From assembly GCA_017642885.1 (NCBI GenBank), contig JAEPOM010000013.1:1-64000 (forward strand): a stretch of 64,000 nucleotides of DNA, written 5' to 3'. Position 1 is the first letter of the stretch. The number at the start of each line of letters is the position of its first letter. Below are positions 18,640 through 27,111 of this stretch, in pieces. The notes beneath the pieces were generated by a model that ran no database searches, was not told the origin of the DNA, and saw only the letters and a list, made by a program, of their open reading frames with translations. Position numbers and translations under genes: made by a program. This stretch comes from Henriciella sp. (GTDB taxonomy: Bacteria > Pseudomonadota > Alphaproteobacteria > Caulobacterales > Hyphomonadaceae).

Positions 18640-20145
18640 ATGACGCAGAACATCGATGGACACTTTGACGTCCTGATCGCAGGGGCTGGAATTTCCGGCA
18701 TTGGCTCTGCTTATCACTTGCAGACCCAGTGTCCGGGAAAGACCTACTTGGTCCTCGAAGCGTTGGAGGACTTTGGCGGTACCTGGCGTATGCATACGTA
18801 TCCGGGCATCCGATCGGACAGCGATCTGTACACGTTCGGCTATCGGTTCAAACCTTGGATCGGACCACCCATAGCGACGGCCGAAGAAATTCTGAACTAT
18901 ATGGGCGAGGTGATCGACGAGAACGAGATCGCGCCGCACATTCAGTATTCTCACACAATCACCGCCGCATCCTATTCATCCAAGGAGAAGCTCTGGACCG
19001 TCCGCGCAACAAACAGCGTGACTGGAGAAGAGAAGACCTACACATGTACGTTCCTCTGGATGTGTCAGGGCTATTACAATCACGCAGAAGGCTACACCCC
19101 GGAATGGGACGGTATTGAGGATTTCGCAGGCGAGATCATCCATCCACAAACCTGGCCGGAGGATATCGACCTGAACGGCAAGAAGGTGGTCTGTATCGGC
19201 TCCGGCGCGACCGCGGCGACGCTTGTCCCGGCGATTGCTGGCGAGTGCGAACACGTCACCTTGTTGCAGCGATCCCCAACTTACTTCTTTCCCGCCGAAA
19301 ACCGCAGCGAGTTTGCAGATGAGTTACGCAGGATCGGAGTGTCTGATGAGCTCGTCCACGAGCTTGCTCGCAAGAAGGCTCTGTTCGATCAGGACGAGAC
19401 CTGCCAGCGCTGCCTGACTGAGCCAGATGTCGTAAAGGCTGAGCTGTTGGAAGCGGCACGGGAATATCTCGGGCCGGACTTTGACATCGATACCCATTTC
19501 ACGCCGCACTATCGCCCATGGCAGCAGCGCCTTGCCTTCATTCCAGACGGCGACCTGTTCCAGGGCATTGCCAGCGGCGCCGCGAGTGTCGTCACCGATG
19601 AGATTGAGCGATTTACCAAGACCGGTCTTCAGTTGAAATCTGGCGAGCATTTGGACGCGGATATCATCGTCACAGCGACGGGCTTCAACCTGGCTGTGCT
19701 CGGCGGTATTCCGTTTGAAGTGGACGGTGCGCCCGTCGATTTCAGCCAGACCGTGACGTACCGGGGCATGATGTTCACGGGGGTACCGAACATGGCCTGG
19801 GTGTTCGGGTATTTCCGCGCCAGCTGGACGCTTCGGGTCGATCTGATGGGCGATTTCGTTTGCCGGCTACTCAACCACATGGATTCTGAGGGGATGGATG
19901 AAGTCCGGGTCGAGTTGCGCGTAGAGGACAAGGATATGGAGATCCTGCCCTGGATGGACGCCGATAATTTCAATCCGGGCTACCTCATGCGCTCGATGCA
20001 TTTGATGCCGAAGCGTGGATCCAATCCGATTTGGGAACACACGCAGGATTATTGGAAAGAGAGAGATGAATTGCCGACCGTCGACCTCACCGCCGAGGAA
20101 TTCGTCTATTCGCGGCGAGCCGTTGCGCGCTCCTCCGCCGCTTGA
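18640..20145 (+). CDS. Flavin monooxygenase (Baeyer-Villiger type)
   Basis: 501 residues. FAD motif GAGISGIG at residues 15-22, NADPH motif GSGATAATLVP near 187-197, and between them FAGEIIHPQTWP (about 162-173), which fits the FxGxxxHxxxW(P/D) fingerprint of Baeyer-Villiger and related flavin monooxygenases. Such enzymes insert oxygen next to ketones or oxidise S/N atoms. GGAGG lies eight bases before the ATG. It follows the acyl-CoA ligase after 94 bp, so the two may serve one degradation route. Confidence 0.88.
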   Translation: MTQNIDGHFDVLIAGAGISGIGSAYHLQTQCPGKTYLVLEALEDFGGTWRMHTYPGIRSDSDLYTFGYRFKPWIGPPIATAEEILNYMGEVIDENEIAPHIQYSHTITAASYSSKEKLWTVRATNSVTGEEKTYTCTFLWMCQGYYNHAEGYTPEWDGIEDFAGEIIHPQTWPEDIDLNGKKVVCIGSGATAATLVPAIAGECEHVTLLQRSPTYFFPAENRSEFADELRRIGVSDELVHELARKKALFDQDETCQRCLTEPDVVKAELLEAAREYLGPDFDIDTHFTPHYRPWQQRLAFIPDGDLFQGIASGAASVVTDEIERFTKTGLQLKSGEHLDADIIVTATGFNLAVLGGIPFEVDGAPVDFSQTVTYRGMMFTGVPNMAWVFGYFRASWTLRVDLMGDFVCRLLNHMDSEGMDEVRVELRVEDKDMEILPWMDADNFNPGYLMRSMHLMPKRGSNPIWEHTQDYWKERDELPTVDLTAEEFVYSRRAVARSSAA

Positions 20146-20211
20146 GGGGGCACTTTAATGAGGCACTCATCCGGGCTTTTGCGGTCTGAGGAAACCGCGT
20201 AAGAGCGCCGC

Positions 20212-20901
20212 ATGACGGATGAGAACGAGCACTATCAGAAAAACACGGCCGGCCAGCCCTTGGCGCTTGAACGCCGCGACGCGGCCGAAGACGGGCGACG
20301 CTACTCGCCATCGACTGGGCGCAATAAGGATGTCGTGCGGGAGACTTATCTCAGCCATATGCCGCTGAAGGGCCGCGTCCTGGAGATCGCCTCAGGCACG
20401 GGCGAACACGGCGCGCACATCACGGCGATGGCAACGGATCTGATCTGGACCTATTCTGACATCGATCCGGTAAGCCAGGCCAGCCAGCGAGCCTGGCGGG
20501 GTGCTGCGGATCATGACCGCCTGCGTGGTCCTATAACTTTGGATACGACTCAATCGGTGTGGAGCGAGGAGGAGGAGGAGCTTGCTTCGCTCGACGGACT
20601 ATTCTGCGCCAACATGATTCACATCGCACCTTTTGAGGCCGCGCAAGGTCTGATCGCGGGCGCGGGGCGATTGCTGCGCCCGGCGGGTCGTCTGATGCTC
20701 TATGGTCCATTTGCACGCAATGCCGAGATCGCGCCGTCCAATGCGCGGTTCAGTGAAGACTTACAGCGCAGAGATCCGACTTGGGGGGTGCGAGATCTCG
20801 AGCTCCAAATCCTGCCGCTGGCGAAGGACGCTGATTTGAAATTGGTCACCGTCGTGGACATGCCAGCGAACAATTTTAGCGTTGTTTTCGAAAAGCGCTG
20901 A
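20212..20901 (+). CDS. DUF938 SAM-dependent methyltransferase-like protein
   Basis: 229 residues. Family DUF938: RRYSPSTGRNKDVVRETYL followed by the SAM motif VLEIASGTGEHGAHI near residues 56-70, then TYSDIDP and CANMIHIAPFEAAQGLIAGAGRLLRPAGRLMLYGPF. The Rossmann-like binding features are intact, but no substrate is established for the family. No strong ribosome site is visible. It ends about 90 bp before the convergent methionine gamma-lyase gene. Confidence 0.85.
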   Translation: MTDENEHYQKNTAGQPLALERRDAAEDGRRYSPSTGRNKDVVRETYLSHMPLKGRVLEIASGTGEHGAHITAMATDLIWTYSDIDPVSQASQRAWRGAADHDRLRGPITLDTTQSVWSEEEEELASLDGLFCANMIHIAPFEAAQGLIAGAGRLLRPAGRLMLYGPFARNAEIAPSNARFSEDLQRRDPTWGVRDLELQILPLAKDADLKLVTVVDMPANNFSVVFEKR

Positions 20902-20994
20902 CCAGTTGGACGGTCCTCAATTGGCTGCCTGCTTTGCGACTTTGGCAATGTTTGCCTGAAGCCGATTGATGATCTCGATGATCAGGAGGCGCAG

Positions 20995-22200
20995 TTAGGC
21001 CGCGGCGCTTTCATTCGTGCCAAGTGCCTGGTGTAGGTCTTCAAGGATATCCTCGACCTGTTCCAGCCCGACAGAGATGCGAACCAGACCTTCGCTGATG
21101 CCGTGCGCTTCGCGTTCTTCGCGAGAATAGGTGGAGTGGGTCATGCTCGCGGGGTGCTGGATCAAAGTTTCCGCATCGCCGAGGCTAACGGCTCGGCGGA
21201 TCAGGGTGAGCCGGTTCATCATGGCGATACCCGCGCCGTAACCGCCTTTGAGTTCGAACGCGATCATGCCGCCAAAGCCATCCATTTGTCGCTTCGCCAG
21301 GTCATGCTGCTCGAAAGACGCAAGGCCCGGATAATGCACGCGCGCAATGCTTGGATGCGCCTCCAGCATGCTGGCCACCTGCATTGCGCTTTGGGCGTGT
21401 CGTTCAACGCGCAGCTCAAGCGTTTTCAAACCGCGCATGATGAGCATGGCGTTGAAGGGTGCGAGCACTGCACCGGTCATGTCCTTCACGCCGACCATAC
21501 GAACCTCGGTCATATCGTCGGCGGATCCAATTGCGACACCGGCAATCAAGTCGCCATGGCCGCCAAGATATTTTGTTGCAGAATGGACAACGATATCGGC
21601 GCCGTGTTCAAGCGGGCGCGTTTGCACCGGTGTCGCGTACGTGTTGTCGACGACGGTTTTCGCGCCGTAGCGCTTTGCAATCGCGCTGATCGCGGCGATA
21701 TCGACGAGGCGCATGTTCGGGTTTGCGGGCGTTTCGAAATAGACGACCTTGGTCTTGTCAGAGATGGCGGTTTCCAGCGCCAGCGGATTGGTCAGATCGA
21801 CATGCGTCACGGTGATCCCGAAACGGCTCAGGCCATGCTGGAAGAATGAGAAGGTGCACCCGTAAAGGGTTTTGTCGGTGATCAGCTCGTCGCCAGCGCG
21901 CAGAAAACTCCAGAGCACAGACGTAATCGCGCCCATTCCGGACGCCATCGCCACGGCTGTCTCACCGCCCTCGAGAGAGGCCATCCGCTGTTCGAGCAGA
22001 TCGGTGGTCGGGTTGGAGATCCGCGTGTAGATGTGCCCCGGCGCTTCGCCAGCGAACCGTGCGCCGCCATCTTCGGCTGTTTCGAACGCGAAAGTTGACG
22101 TCAGGTGTAGAGGCGGGGTCAATGCACCTTCAGCGCTCATCGGGTCATAGCCGTGATGAATCGCGCGGGTGGAAAACCCTTTTGTCGTATCGTCGTGCAT
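20995..22200 (-). CDS. Methionine gamma-lyase
   Basis: 401 residues of the Cys/Met-metabolism PLP family. The PLP lysine is Lys210 in HSATKYLGGHGD. LYGCTF at residues 112-117 holds the Tyr-Gly-Cys typical of methionine gamma-lyase (Cys115 here), separating it from cystathionine enzymes, which lack that Cys. The reaction splits methionine into methanethiol, 2-oxobutyrate and ammonia. It is divergent from an Lrp-type regulator 105 bp away, a usual arrangement for local control. Homocysteine or O-acetylhomoserine lyase activity remains possible. Confidence 0.86.
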   Translation of the reverse strand: MHDDTTKGFSTRAIHHGYDPMSAEGALTPPLHLTSTFAFETAEDGGARFAGEAPGHIYTRISNPTTDLLEQRMASLEGGETAVAMASGMGAITSVLWSFLRAGDELITDKTLYGCTFSFFQHGLSRFGITVTHVDLTNPLALETAISDKTKVVYFETPANPNMRLVDIAAISAIAKRYGAKTVVDNTYATPVQTRPLEHGADIVVHSATKYLGGHGDLIAGVAIGSADDMTEVRMVGVKDMTGAVLAPFNAMLIMRGLKTLELRVERHAQSAMQVASMLEAHPSIARVHYPGLASFEQHDLAKRQMDGFGGMIAFELKGGYGAGIAMMNRLTLIRRAVSLGDAETLIQHPASMTHSTYSREEREAHGISEGLVRISVGLEQVEDILEDLHQALGTNESAAA

Positions 22201-22266
22201 GAGAATCTCCGTCTCGGGAGAGTTTAGCTCATTTCGGCCCGCAGGAGTTTGCGAAATGGCAAGTAA

Positions 22267-22280
22267 AATGCTTAAACATT
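22267..22280. promoter_or_regulatory. Possible Lrp operator
   Basis: Imperfect 14-bp palindrome AATG-n-TTAA-n-CATT in the 105-bp space between the methionine gamma-lyase and Lrp genes. Position and AT-rich centre fit an Lrp/AsnC site; the assignment is inference. Confidence 0.3.
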
Positions 22281-22305
22281 AGCAGAAACTGCCAAGGATG
22301 CCGCT

Positions 22306-22761
22306 ATGGATAGCAAAGATCGTCAGATTTTGCGTGAATTACAGGGCGATGGTCGCCTGACCAATCAGGAACTGTCAGAGCGGGTGAACCTGTCCCCCAG
22401 CCCGTGCCTGCGCCGGGTTCGACTGTTGGAGGAGCAGGGCGTGATCCGCGGCTATACGGCCCTCGTGGATCAGAAATCCTGGGGCTTGCCCGTAACGGTC
22501 TTCATCCGCATCAAACTCGAACGCCACGGCGATGAGGCGGTGAACGCGTTCGAAGAGGCCATCATCGCTATGCCACAGGTCATGGATTGTTGGTTGATGA
22601 CGGGTCGATCGGACTATTTGCTGCGCGTGATCGCATCTGACCTGGACGATTACGAACATTTCGTCCGCCGCGAGCTCCAGCGCGTCCCCGGCATTGCCAG
22701 CATCGATACCAGCTTCGCCTATGGCAGCGTCAAACACGCCCAGGTGCTGCCGGATGCTTGA
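22306..22761 (+). CDS. Lrp/AsnC family transcriptional regulator
   Basis: 151 residues. N-terminal winged helix-turn-helix (MDSKDRQILRELQGDGRLTNQELSERVNLSPSPCLRRVRLLEEQGVI), then the RAM/AsnC ligand domain (VFIRIKLERHG, VMDCWLMTGRSDYLLRVIASDLDDYEHF). Divergent from methionine gamma-lyase, so it probably responds to methionine or another amino acid and controls that gene and itself. CAAGGA lies upstream of the ATG. Confidence 0.93.
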   Translation: MDSKDRQILRELQGDGRLTNQELSERVNLSPSPCLRRVRLLEEQGVIRGYTALVDQKSWGLPVTVFIRIKLERHGDEAVNAFEEAIIAMPQVMDCWLMTGRSDYLLRVIASDLDDYEHFVRRELQRVPGIASIDTSFAYGSVKHAQVLPDA

Positions 22762-22861
22762 GGGGTTAGAGGGGGGTGAGGTGTCTGCTTTGGGTCAGGA
22801 GGAGACATAACGCGGTCTCTGGCCTTGCGTTGCGCGCAGCTTCCATTCTAGCAATTCACGG

Positions 22862-23407
22862 ATGGCTCAAGACACACCAGTATTTTACGGAATTTTGGGT
22901 CGAGTGAGTACCTCGCCGTCTGGGATTCTAATGAGGTTCTACCCGTTTTCCTTTAGAAACGAACCCGCGCTGAAATGCGTACTCGAAATAGAGCTCGTTG
23001 AGGCAAGTGTGACGGTCGAACAAATAACAGCGCTAATTGGTCAAGAAGTCGGGGTAACGGTCCTAGAGTCTTCAGTGTTGATTGATGGCACGCTGAACCT
23101 TCTAGAAGTTAGCATTGATGCAACGAAAATCCGAACGGCTCATGTTCCTTACGATTTGCGTGACTTTAGTGAGCGAGTGATGGGGTTGGAAAATGCTTTG
23201 CAACGTGAGCATGAAGAACTCCGACTCGCTGAAGCAAAACTATCGACATTTTCAAAGCTGGTGGATGAGCTCAAACGGCGCGCCGCCATTATGTCGAACG
23301 CAAGTGAGGACCAACGGAATGCACAAGCGGCAGCGCTTCGGGTCCTAGATCGCTTGGAAGCACAATTAACGTCCGCTTTGACGCCGGAAGCGGGCATAAC
23401 CAATTGA
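22862..23407 (+). CDS. Hypothetical protein with C-terminal coiled coil
   Basis: 181 residues with no recognised family. The N-terminal half looks like a mixed beta domain (FYGILGRVSTSPSGILMRFYPFSF ... VLEIELVEASVTVEQITALIG). The C-terminal half from about residue 98 is a long charged helix (FSERVMGLENALQREHEELRLAEAKLSTFSKLVDELKRRAA), a likely coiled coil. Base composition is visibly AT-richer and codon use less biased than in the flanking genes, hinting at recent transfer. No ribosome site precedes the ATG. A later ATG at 22931 is an alternative start. Confidence 0.55.
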   Translation: MAQDTPVFYGILGRVSTSPSGILMRFYPFSFRNEPALKCVLEIELVEASVTVEQITALIGQEVGVTVLESSVLIDGTLNLLEVSIDATKIRTAHVPYDLRDFSERVMGLENALQREHEELRLAEAKLSTFSKLVDELKRRAAIMSNASEDQRNAQAAALRVLDRLEAQLTSALTPEAGITN

Positions 23408-23410
23408 CGT

Positions 23411-23430
23411 AAAAAGTCGCCCTAGCGACC
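23411..23430 (-). terminator. Rho-independent terminator of the hydroxylase gene
   Basis: Read on the minus strand, a 5-bp stem GTCGC/GCGAC with a TAGG loop is followed by five T residues, 7 bp beyond the hydroxylase stop codon. Short stem but well placed. Confidence 0.6.
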
Positions 23431-23436
23431 CACCGC

Positions 23437-24348
23437 TCAGACCGAAGACTTCTCCGTTTCGCGTTCCGCTTGCCATCGGGCCCGGATCTCTTCGGTCCGG
23501 TTATGCTGACCGTCCGGGCTCCAGCCCGGCGCATTGATGGCGCGTTTGACCCAGGTGAGCGGTCGAAACCCGTCTGAGACGCAATCGCGGACCAGGGCTG
23601 CGAACTCATGGAAGGCGACCGTCACGGGATTGTACGAGTTTAGCGGTTTGACGATGCCATAGTCTGGTTTGTCTTCCTCGCGTTCCGGAATGAACGAGCC
23701 GAACATCTTGTCCCAGGTGATGAAGACGCCGGCATAATTGGCATCCAGATAACGCGGATTGGTCGCGTGGTGGACGCGGTGATGGCTCGGCGTGTTGAAA
23801 ATCGCTTCGAACCAAGGCGGGCATTTATCGATCGCTTCGGTGTGGATCCAGAACTGGTAGACCAGATTGATCCCGCCAGCGATGCCGATCAGGGCCGGGT
23901 GAAAGCCAAGCAGGACCAGCGACCATCCGACGACGATGAGCCCGGTAAACGGGCCATACCAGGGCTGCCGAAGCGCCGTCGTCAGATTGTAGTGTTTGCT
24001 CGAATGATGCGTGACATGTTCCATCCAGAACCAGCGCACACGATGCGCAAAGCGGTGCTTCCAGTAATAGACGAAATCATACAGTACGAAGACAATCGCG
24101 AAGCTCCACCATGTAGTGGGGACGGTCATCACCCGGTACGGCCAGACCAGCATCATGATCCATAGCGCCGCGACGCCGGTCAGAGTGCCGATGATCGCAT
24201 TCCCGAGCCCCATGGTCATGCTGGTCACGGCGTCGGCGGTCTCGTAGCGGCCTTTCACGTGGCCTGATTTCACCGCCCACCATTCGATGATCACCGAAAG
24301 CACAAAGAACGGCGCGAACAGCGCTTCGATAGGAATGTCGGCAGGCAT
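23437..24348 (-). CDS. Sterol desaturase / fatty acid hydroxylase family membrane protein
   Basis: 303 residues, integral membrane di-iron enzyme family. All three His clusters are present: KHRFAH (98-102), HVTHHSSKH (111-119) and, later, SHHRVHH. About four hydrophobic segments surround them. Members hydroxylate or desaturate sterols, carotenoids, fatty acids or alkylglycerols. Its start lies only 4 bp after the stop of the GMC oxidoreductase gene, so the two are almost surely one operon, implying hydroxylation plus alcohol oxidation of one lipid substrate. Confidence 0.88.
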   Translation of the reverse strand: MPADIPIEALFAPFFVLSVIIEWWAVKSGHVKGRYETADAVTSMTMGLGNAIIGTLTGVAALWIMMLVWPYRVMTVPTTWWSFAIVFVLYDFVYYWKHRFAHRVRWFWMEHVTHHSSKHYNLTTALRQPWYGPFTGLIVVGWSLVLLGFHPALIGIAGGINLVYQFWIHTEAIDKCPPWFEAIFNTPSHHRVHHATNPRYLDANYAGVFITWDKMFGSFIPEREEDKPDYGIVKPLNSYNPVTVAFHEFAALVRDCVSDGFRPLTWVKRAINAPGWSPDGQHNRTEEIRARWQAERETEKSSV

Positions 24349-24352
24349 CGGA

Positions 24353-25984
24353 TTACGCAGTGGCTTTCTGTTTGGCGTCAGCTCGGATCATATCGCATGC
24401 TTTCTCGGCAATGGCGATGGTCGGGGCGTTGGTGTTACCGCTGACGAGGCGCGGCATGACCGAAGCATCGACGACACGCAAGCTTTCAACGCCGCGCACC
24501 CGGAGTTGATCGTCAACGACCCCCATTGGGTCACCGTCTGGCGCCATCTTGCAGGTCCCGACCGGGTGATAGATCGTGCCGCCCGTTTCACGTGCAAATT
24601 CGAGCAGTTCCTCATCGCTTTGCAAGGCTTCGCCCGGTTCCAGCTCGTGTTCGATATACTGCGCGAGCGGGGTTTGCTGCGCCAGCTCGCGCGCCCATCG
24701 CAGGCCGGCGACCGCGGTCTGCTGGTCCAGTGGGTCGGAGAGATAGTTCGGCCGGATCGCCGGATGCATATCGTGCGCAGCGGACTTGATGTGGACGCTG
24801 CCGCGGCTTTCCGGCCGCAGCTGGCATGGCGCGATGGTGATGCCCGGTTGTTTCTCCAGCTCCATGTCGCCGGTTTCGGTCATCTTCTGGAGGTCCATCG
24901 TTGCGGGCAGGATGTGATATTGCACGTCGGGCGTGGCGAGTTCGGGCCGCGTCTTGATGAAGGCCGCAATGTGCGCCGCGGAAAGCGTCAGCAAGCCTTT
25001 GCGCTGAGTGAGGTATTTGAACACCTCCCCGATCATCGCCAGTCCGCGCGATTGCTGGTTCACCGAGGGGCTGCCAGGTTTCATGCGATAACGGTTGCCG
25101 ATGACGAAATGGTCCTGGAGGTTTTCCCCGACACCGGGCAGGGCCGACACAGTTTCTATGCCGAGCTCCTGAAGGCGCTGCGGGTCCCCGATCCCGGAAA
25201 GCTCGAGCAATTGAGGGCTGTTGATGGCGCCGCCAGCGAGAATGACTTCGGCGCGGGCTTTTGCCGTGTGGGTCTGGCCATTCTGCGTGTACTCGACGCC
25301 AATCGCGCGCTTGCCCTCGAACAGAACGCGGGCGGCGAGGGCCTTGGTTTCAATGTGAAGGTTCGGGCGCTTCTTGGCGGGATTGAGATACGCGACGGCG
25401 GCGCTGCACCGACGGCCGTTTTTCACGGTCAGCTGGTAATAAGAGACGCCTTCCTGATCTTCGCCATTCACATCGCGGTGCGGCAAGCCCATGGCTTTAC
25501 CTGCTTCGATCACCGCGTCTGAGACCGGGTGCTTCTCGGTTACATCGGACACGTTGAGGGGGCCGTCTTTGGCATGGCCGTCCATGCCGTCTCGTTCCTG
25601 GTGCTGGCTGCGCAGGAAGTAAGGGTGCAGGTCATCATAGGTCCAGCCACGCAGACCAAGCTGGGCCCAGCCATCATAGTCCTGGCGCTGGCCGCGAATG
25701 TAGAGCAAGCCATTGATCGAGGATGAGCCACCGAGCACCTTGCCGCGCGGCCAAGTATGCACCCGGTCATGCGTGCCGGGGTCCGGCTCTGTCTCGTATA
25801 GCCAATTGACCTTCGGATCTTTCAGAGTTTGTGCATAACCGACCGGAATGTGGATCATCAGAGACGTATCCTTGCCGCCCGCTTCCAGGAGCAGGACCGA
25901 CGACTTGCCGTCTTCCGTCAACCGATTGGCGAGGACGCATCCAGCGCTGCCAGCGCCTACGATAATATAGTCAAATTCGGTCAT
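24353..25984 (-). CDS. GMC family oxidoreductase (choline/alcohol dehydrogenase-like)
   Basis: 543 residues. FAD motif VGAGSAGCVLANRL at residues 9-22, GMC signature 1 (GKVLGGSSSINGLLYIRG), GMC signature 2 (GGAINSPQLLELSGIG) and the C-terminal HPVGTCKM with the catalytic His. Sequence style fits choline dehydrogenase/AlkJ alcohol dehydrogenases. No betB, betI or choline transporter is nearby, and the partner gene is a membrane hydroxylase, so an alkanol or sterol alcohol is as likely as choline. The ATG at 25984 begins the FAD domain; longer in-frame starts are rejected. Confidence 0.88.
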   Translation of the reverse strand: MTEFDYIIVGAGSAGCVLANRLTEDGKSSVLLLEAGGKDTSLMIHIPVGYAQTLKDPKVNWLYETEPDPGTHDRVHTWPRGKVLGGSSSINGLLYIRGQRQDYDGWAQLGLRGWTYDDLHPYFLRSQHQERDGMDGHAKDGPLNVSDVTEKHPVSDAVIEAGKAMGLPHRDVNGEDQEGVSYYQLTVKNGRRCSAAVAYLNPAKKRPNLHIETKALAARVLFEGKRAIGVEYTQNGQTHTAKARAEVILAGGAINSPQLLELSGIGDPQRLQELGIETVSALPGVGENLQDHFVIGNRYRMKPGSPSVNQQSRGLAMIGEVFKYLTQRKGLLTLSAAHIAAFIKTRPELATPDVQYHILPATMDLQKMTETGDMELEKQPGITIAPCQLRPESRGSVHIKSAAHDMHPAIRPNYLSDPLDQQTAVAGLRWARELAQQTPLAQYIEHELEPGEALQSDEELLEFARETGGTIYHPVGTCKMAPDGDPMGVVDDQLRVRGVESLRVVDASVMPRLVSGNTNAPTIAIAEKACDMIRADAKQKATA

Positions 25985-26135
25985 GCTGCGGCTCTCAATG
26001 CTTTGGCTTCGTGCTTTGTTTAGATTCAAAGATGACACAGGCGTCACCAATTCAAAAGGGGCAACGCTGCGTCACGCTTGACGTGTACGTATCAAAGCCG
26101 CTTCCTGTCTTCAGACAAACACTTGGGAGACCGCT

Positions 26136-27041
26136 ATGAGCAGCCTCGGAAATTACGACGAAATCAAACTTGAGCAGGAAGGTCCGATTGCGATTCTGAC
26201 GCTCCACCGTCCGGAGAAGATGAACGCCTTCACCGGCAAGATGATGTACGAGATGATCGACGCGTTCGATAAGACCGACGCGAATGATGACATTCGCGCA
26301 GTGATCGTCACGGGCTCTGGGGATCGCGCGTTTTGTGCAGGCGCAGATCTCTCACAAGGCGCCAAGACGTTCGACTATGAAAAACGCGCTGATACGGGCG
26401 AAGCGGGGCGAACCGATAAGATCGACATTCAGCGTGATGGCGGCGGACGGGTCACGCTGCGGATCTTTGACAGCCTGAAGCCAGTCATTGGCGCCATAAA
26501 TGGCGCATCTGTCGGGATCGGCGTCACGATGCAGCTGCCAATGGACATTCGCATGGCGGCAGATACGGCACGCTTCGGCTTCGTGTTCAATCGCCGGGGG
26601 ATCAACCCAGAAGCGGCGTCGAGCTGGTTCTTGCCGCGCATTGTCGGCATCCAACAGGCTCTGGAATGGTGCTATTCGGGGCGCGTGTTCCCAGCAGAAG
26701 AAGCGCTGAAGGGCGGCCTCGTGCATTCGGTGCACCCTCAGGCCGAGTTGCTCGACGCGGCAAAAGCGAAAGCTCTGGAAATTGCACAGAACACGGCGGC
26801 GGTTTCAACAACCCTGACCCGGCACATGATGTGGCGTATGCTGGGGGCCAGTCACCCTATGGAAGCGCATATTGTAGATAGCGCTGCGATCTATTCGCGA
26901 GGCCAGACCGAAGACGCCCGCGAGGGAGTGATGAGCTTCCTGGAGAAACGAGACCCGGTTTATCCAGTTAAAGTTTCGGACGGAATGCCAAGCTTTTTCC
27001 CTTGGTGGGACGACAAGGATTTCGAATGGATTGGCGAATAG
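26136..27041 (+). CDS. Enoyl-CoA hydratase/isomerase family protein
   Basis: 301 residues of the crotonase superfamily. Oxyanion-hole segments are CAGADLSQGAKTFD near residues 68-81 and IGAINGASVGIGVTMQLPMDIRMA near 118-141, and NRRGINPEAASSWFLPR carries a conserved Glu. The C-terminal extension (FPWWDDKDFEWIGE) is typical of the longer 'crotonase/enoyl-CoA hydratase family' proteins. TTGGGAGA precedes the ATG. It probably hydrates a trans-2-enoyl-CoA; the exact chain is unknown. Confidence 0.9.
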   Translation: MSSLGNYDEIKLEQEGPIAILTLHRPEKMNAFTGKMMYEMIDAFDKTDANDDIRAVIVTGSGDRAFCAGADLSQGAKTFDYEKRADTGEAGRTDKIDIQRDGGGRVTLRIFDSLKPVIGAINGASVGIGVTMQLPMDIRMAADTARFGFVFNRRGINPEAASSWFLPRIVGIQQALEWCYSGRVFPAEEALKGGLVHSVHPQAELLDAAKAKALEIAQNTAAVSTTLTRHMMWRMLGASHPMEAHIVDSAAIYSRGQTEDAREGVMSFLEKRDPVYPVKVSDGMPSFFPWWDDKDFEWIGE

Positions 27042-27060
27042 TCGCCAGCTAGTTCAGAAT

Positions 27061-27093
27061 GCCGCAGAGCGTAGATTTGCTATTCTCTGCGGC
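27061..27093. promoter_or_regulatory. Inverted repeat upstream of the microprotein gene
   Basis: GCCGCAGAG and its exact complement CTCTGCGGC, 15 bases apart, between the enoyl-CoA hydratase stop and the microprotein start. It could be an operator, an attenuator or a weak terminator (a TTTT follows eight bases later). Confidence 0.4.
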
Positions 27094-27111
27094 GTCGCTA
27101 TTTTGAGTGTT

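Noticed and set aside
24287-25522. A 411-codon plus-strand open frame
   Set aside because: It lies wholly antisense to the GMC oxidoreductase and hydroxylase genes, has a low-complexity Arg/His/Gly-rich translation and no ribosome site; it is a shadow of high-GC coding sequence.
24353-25984. Firm call of the GMC enzyme as choline dehydrogenase (betA)
   Set aside because: No betB, betI or choline transporter is nearby and the gene is coupled to a membrane hydroxylase; only family level is safe.
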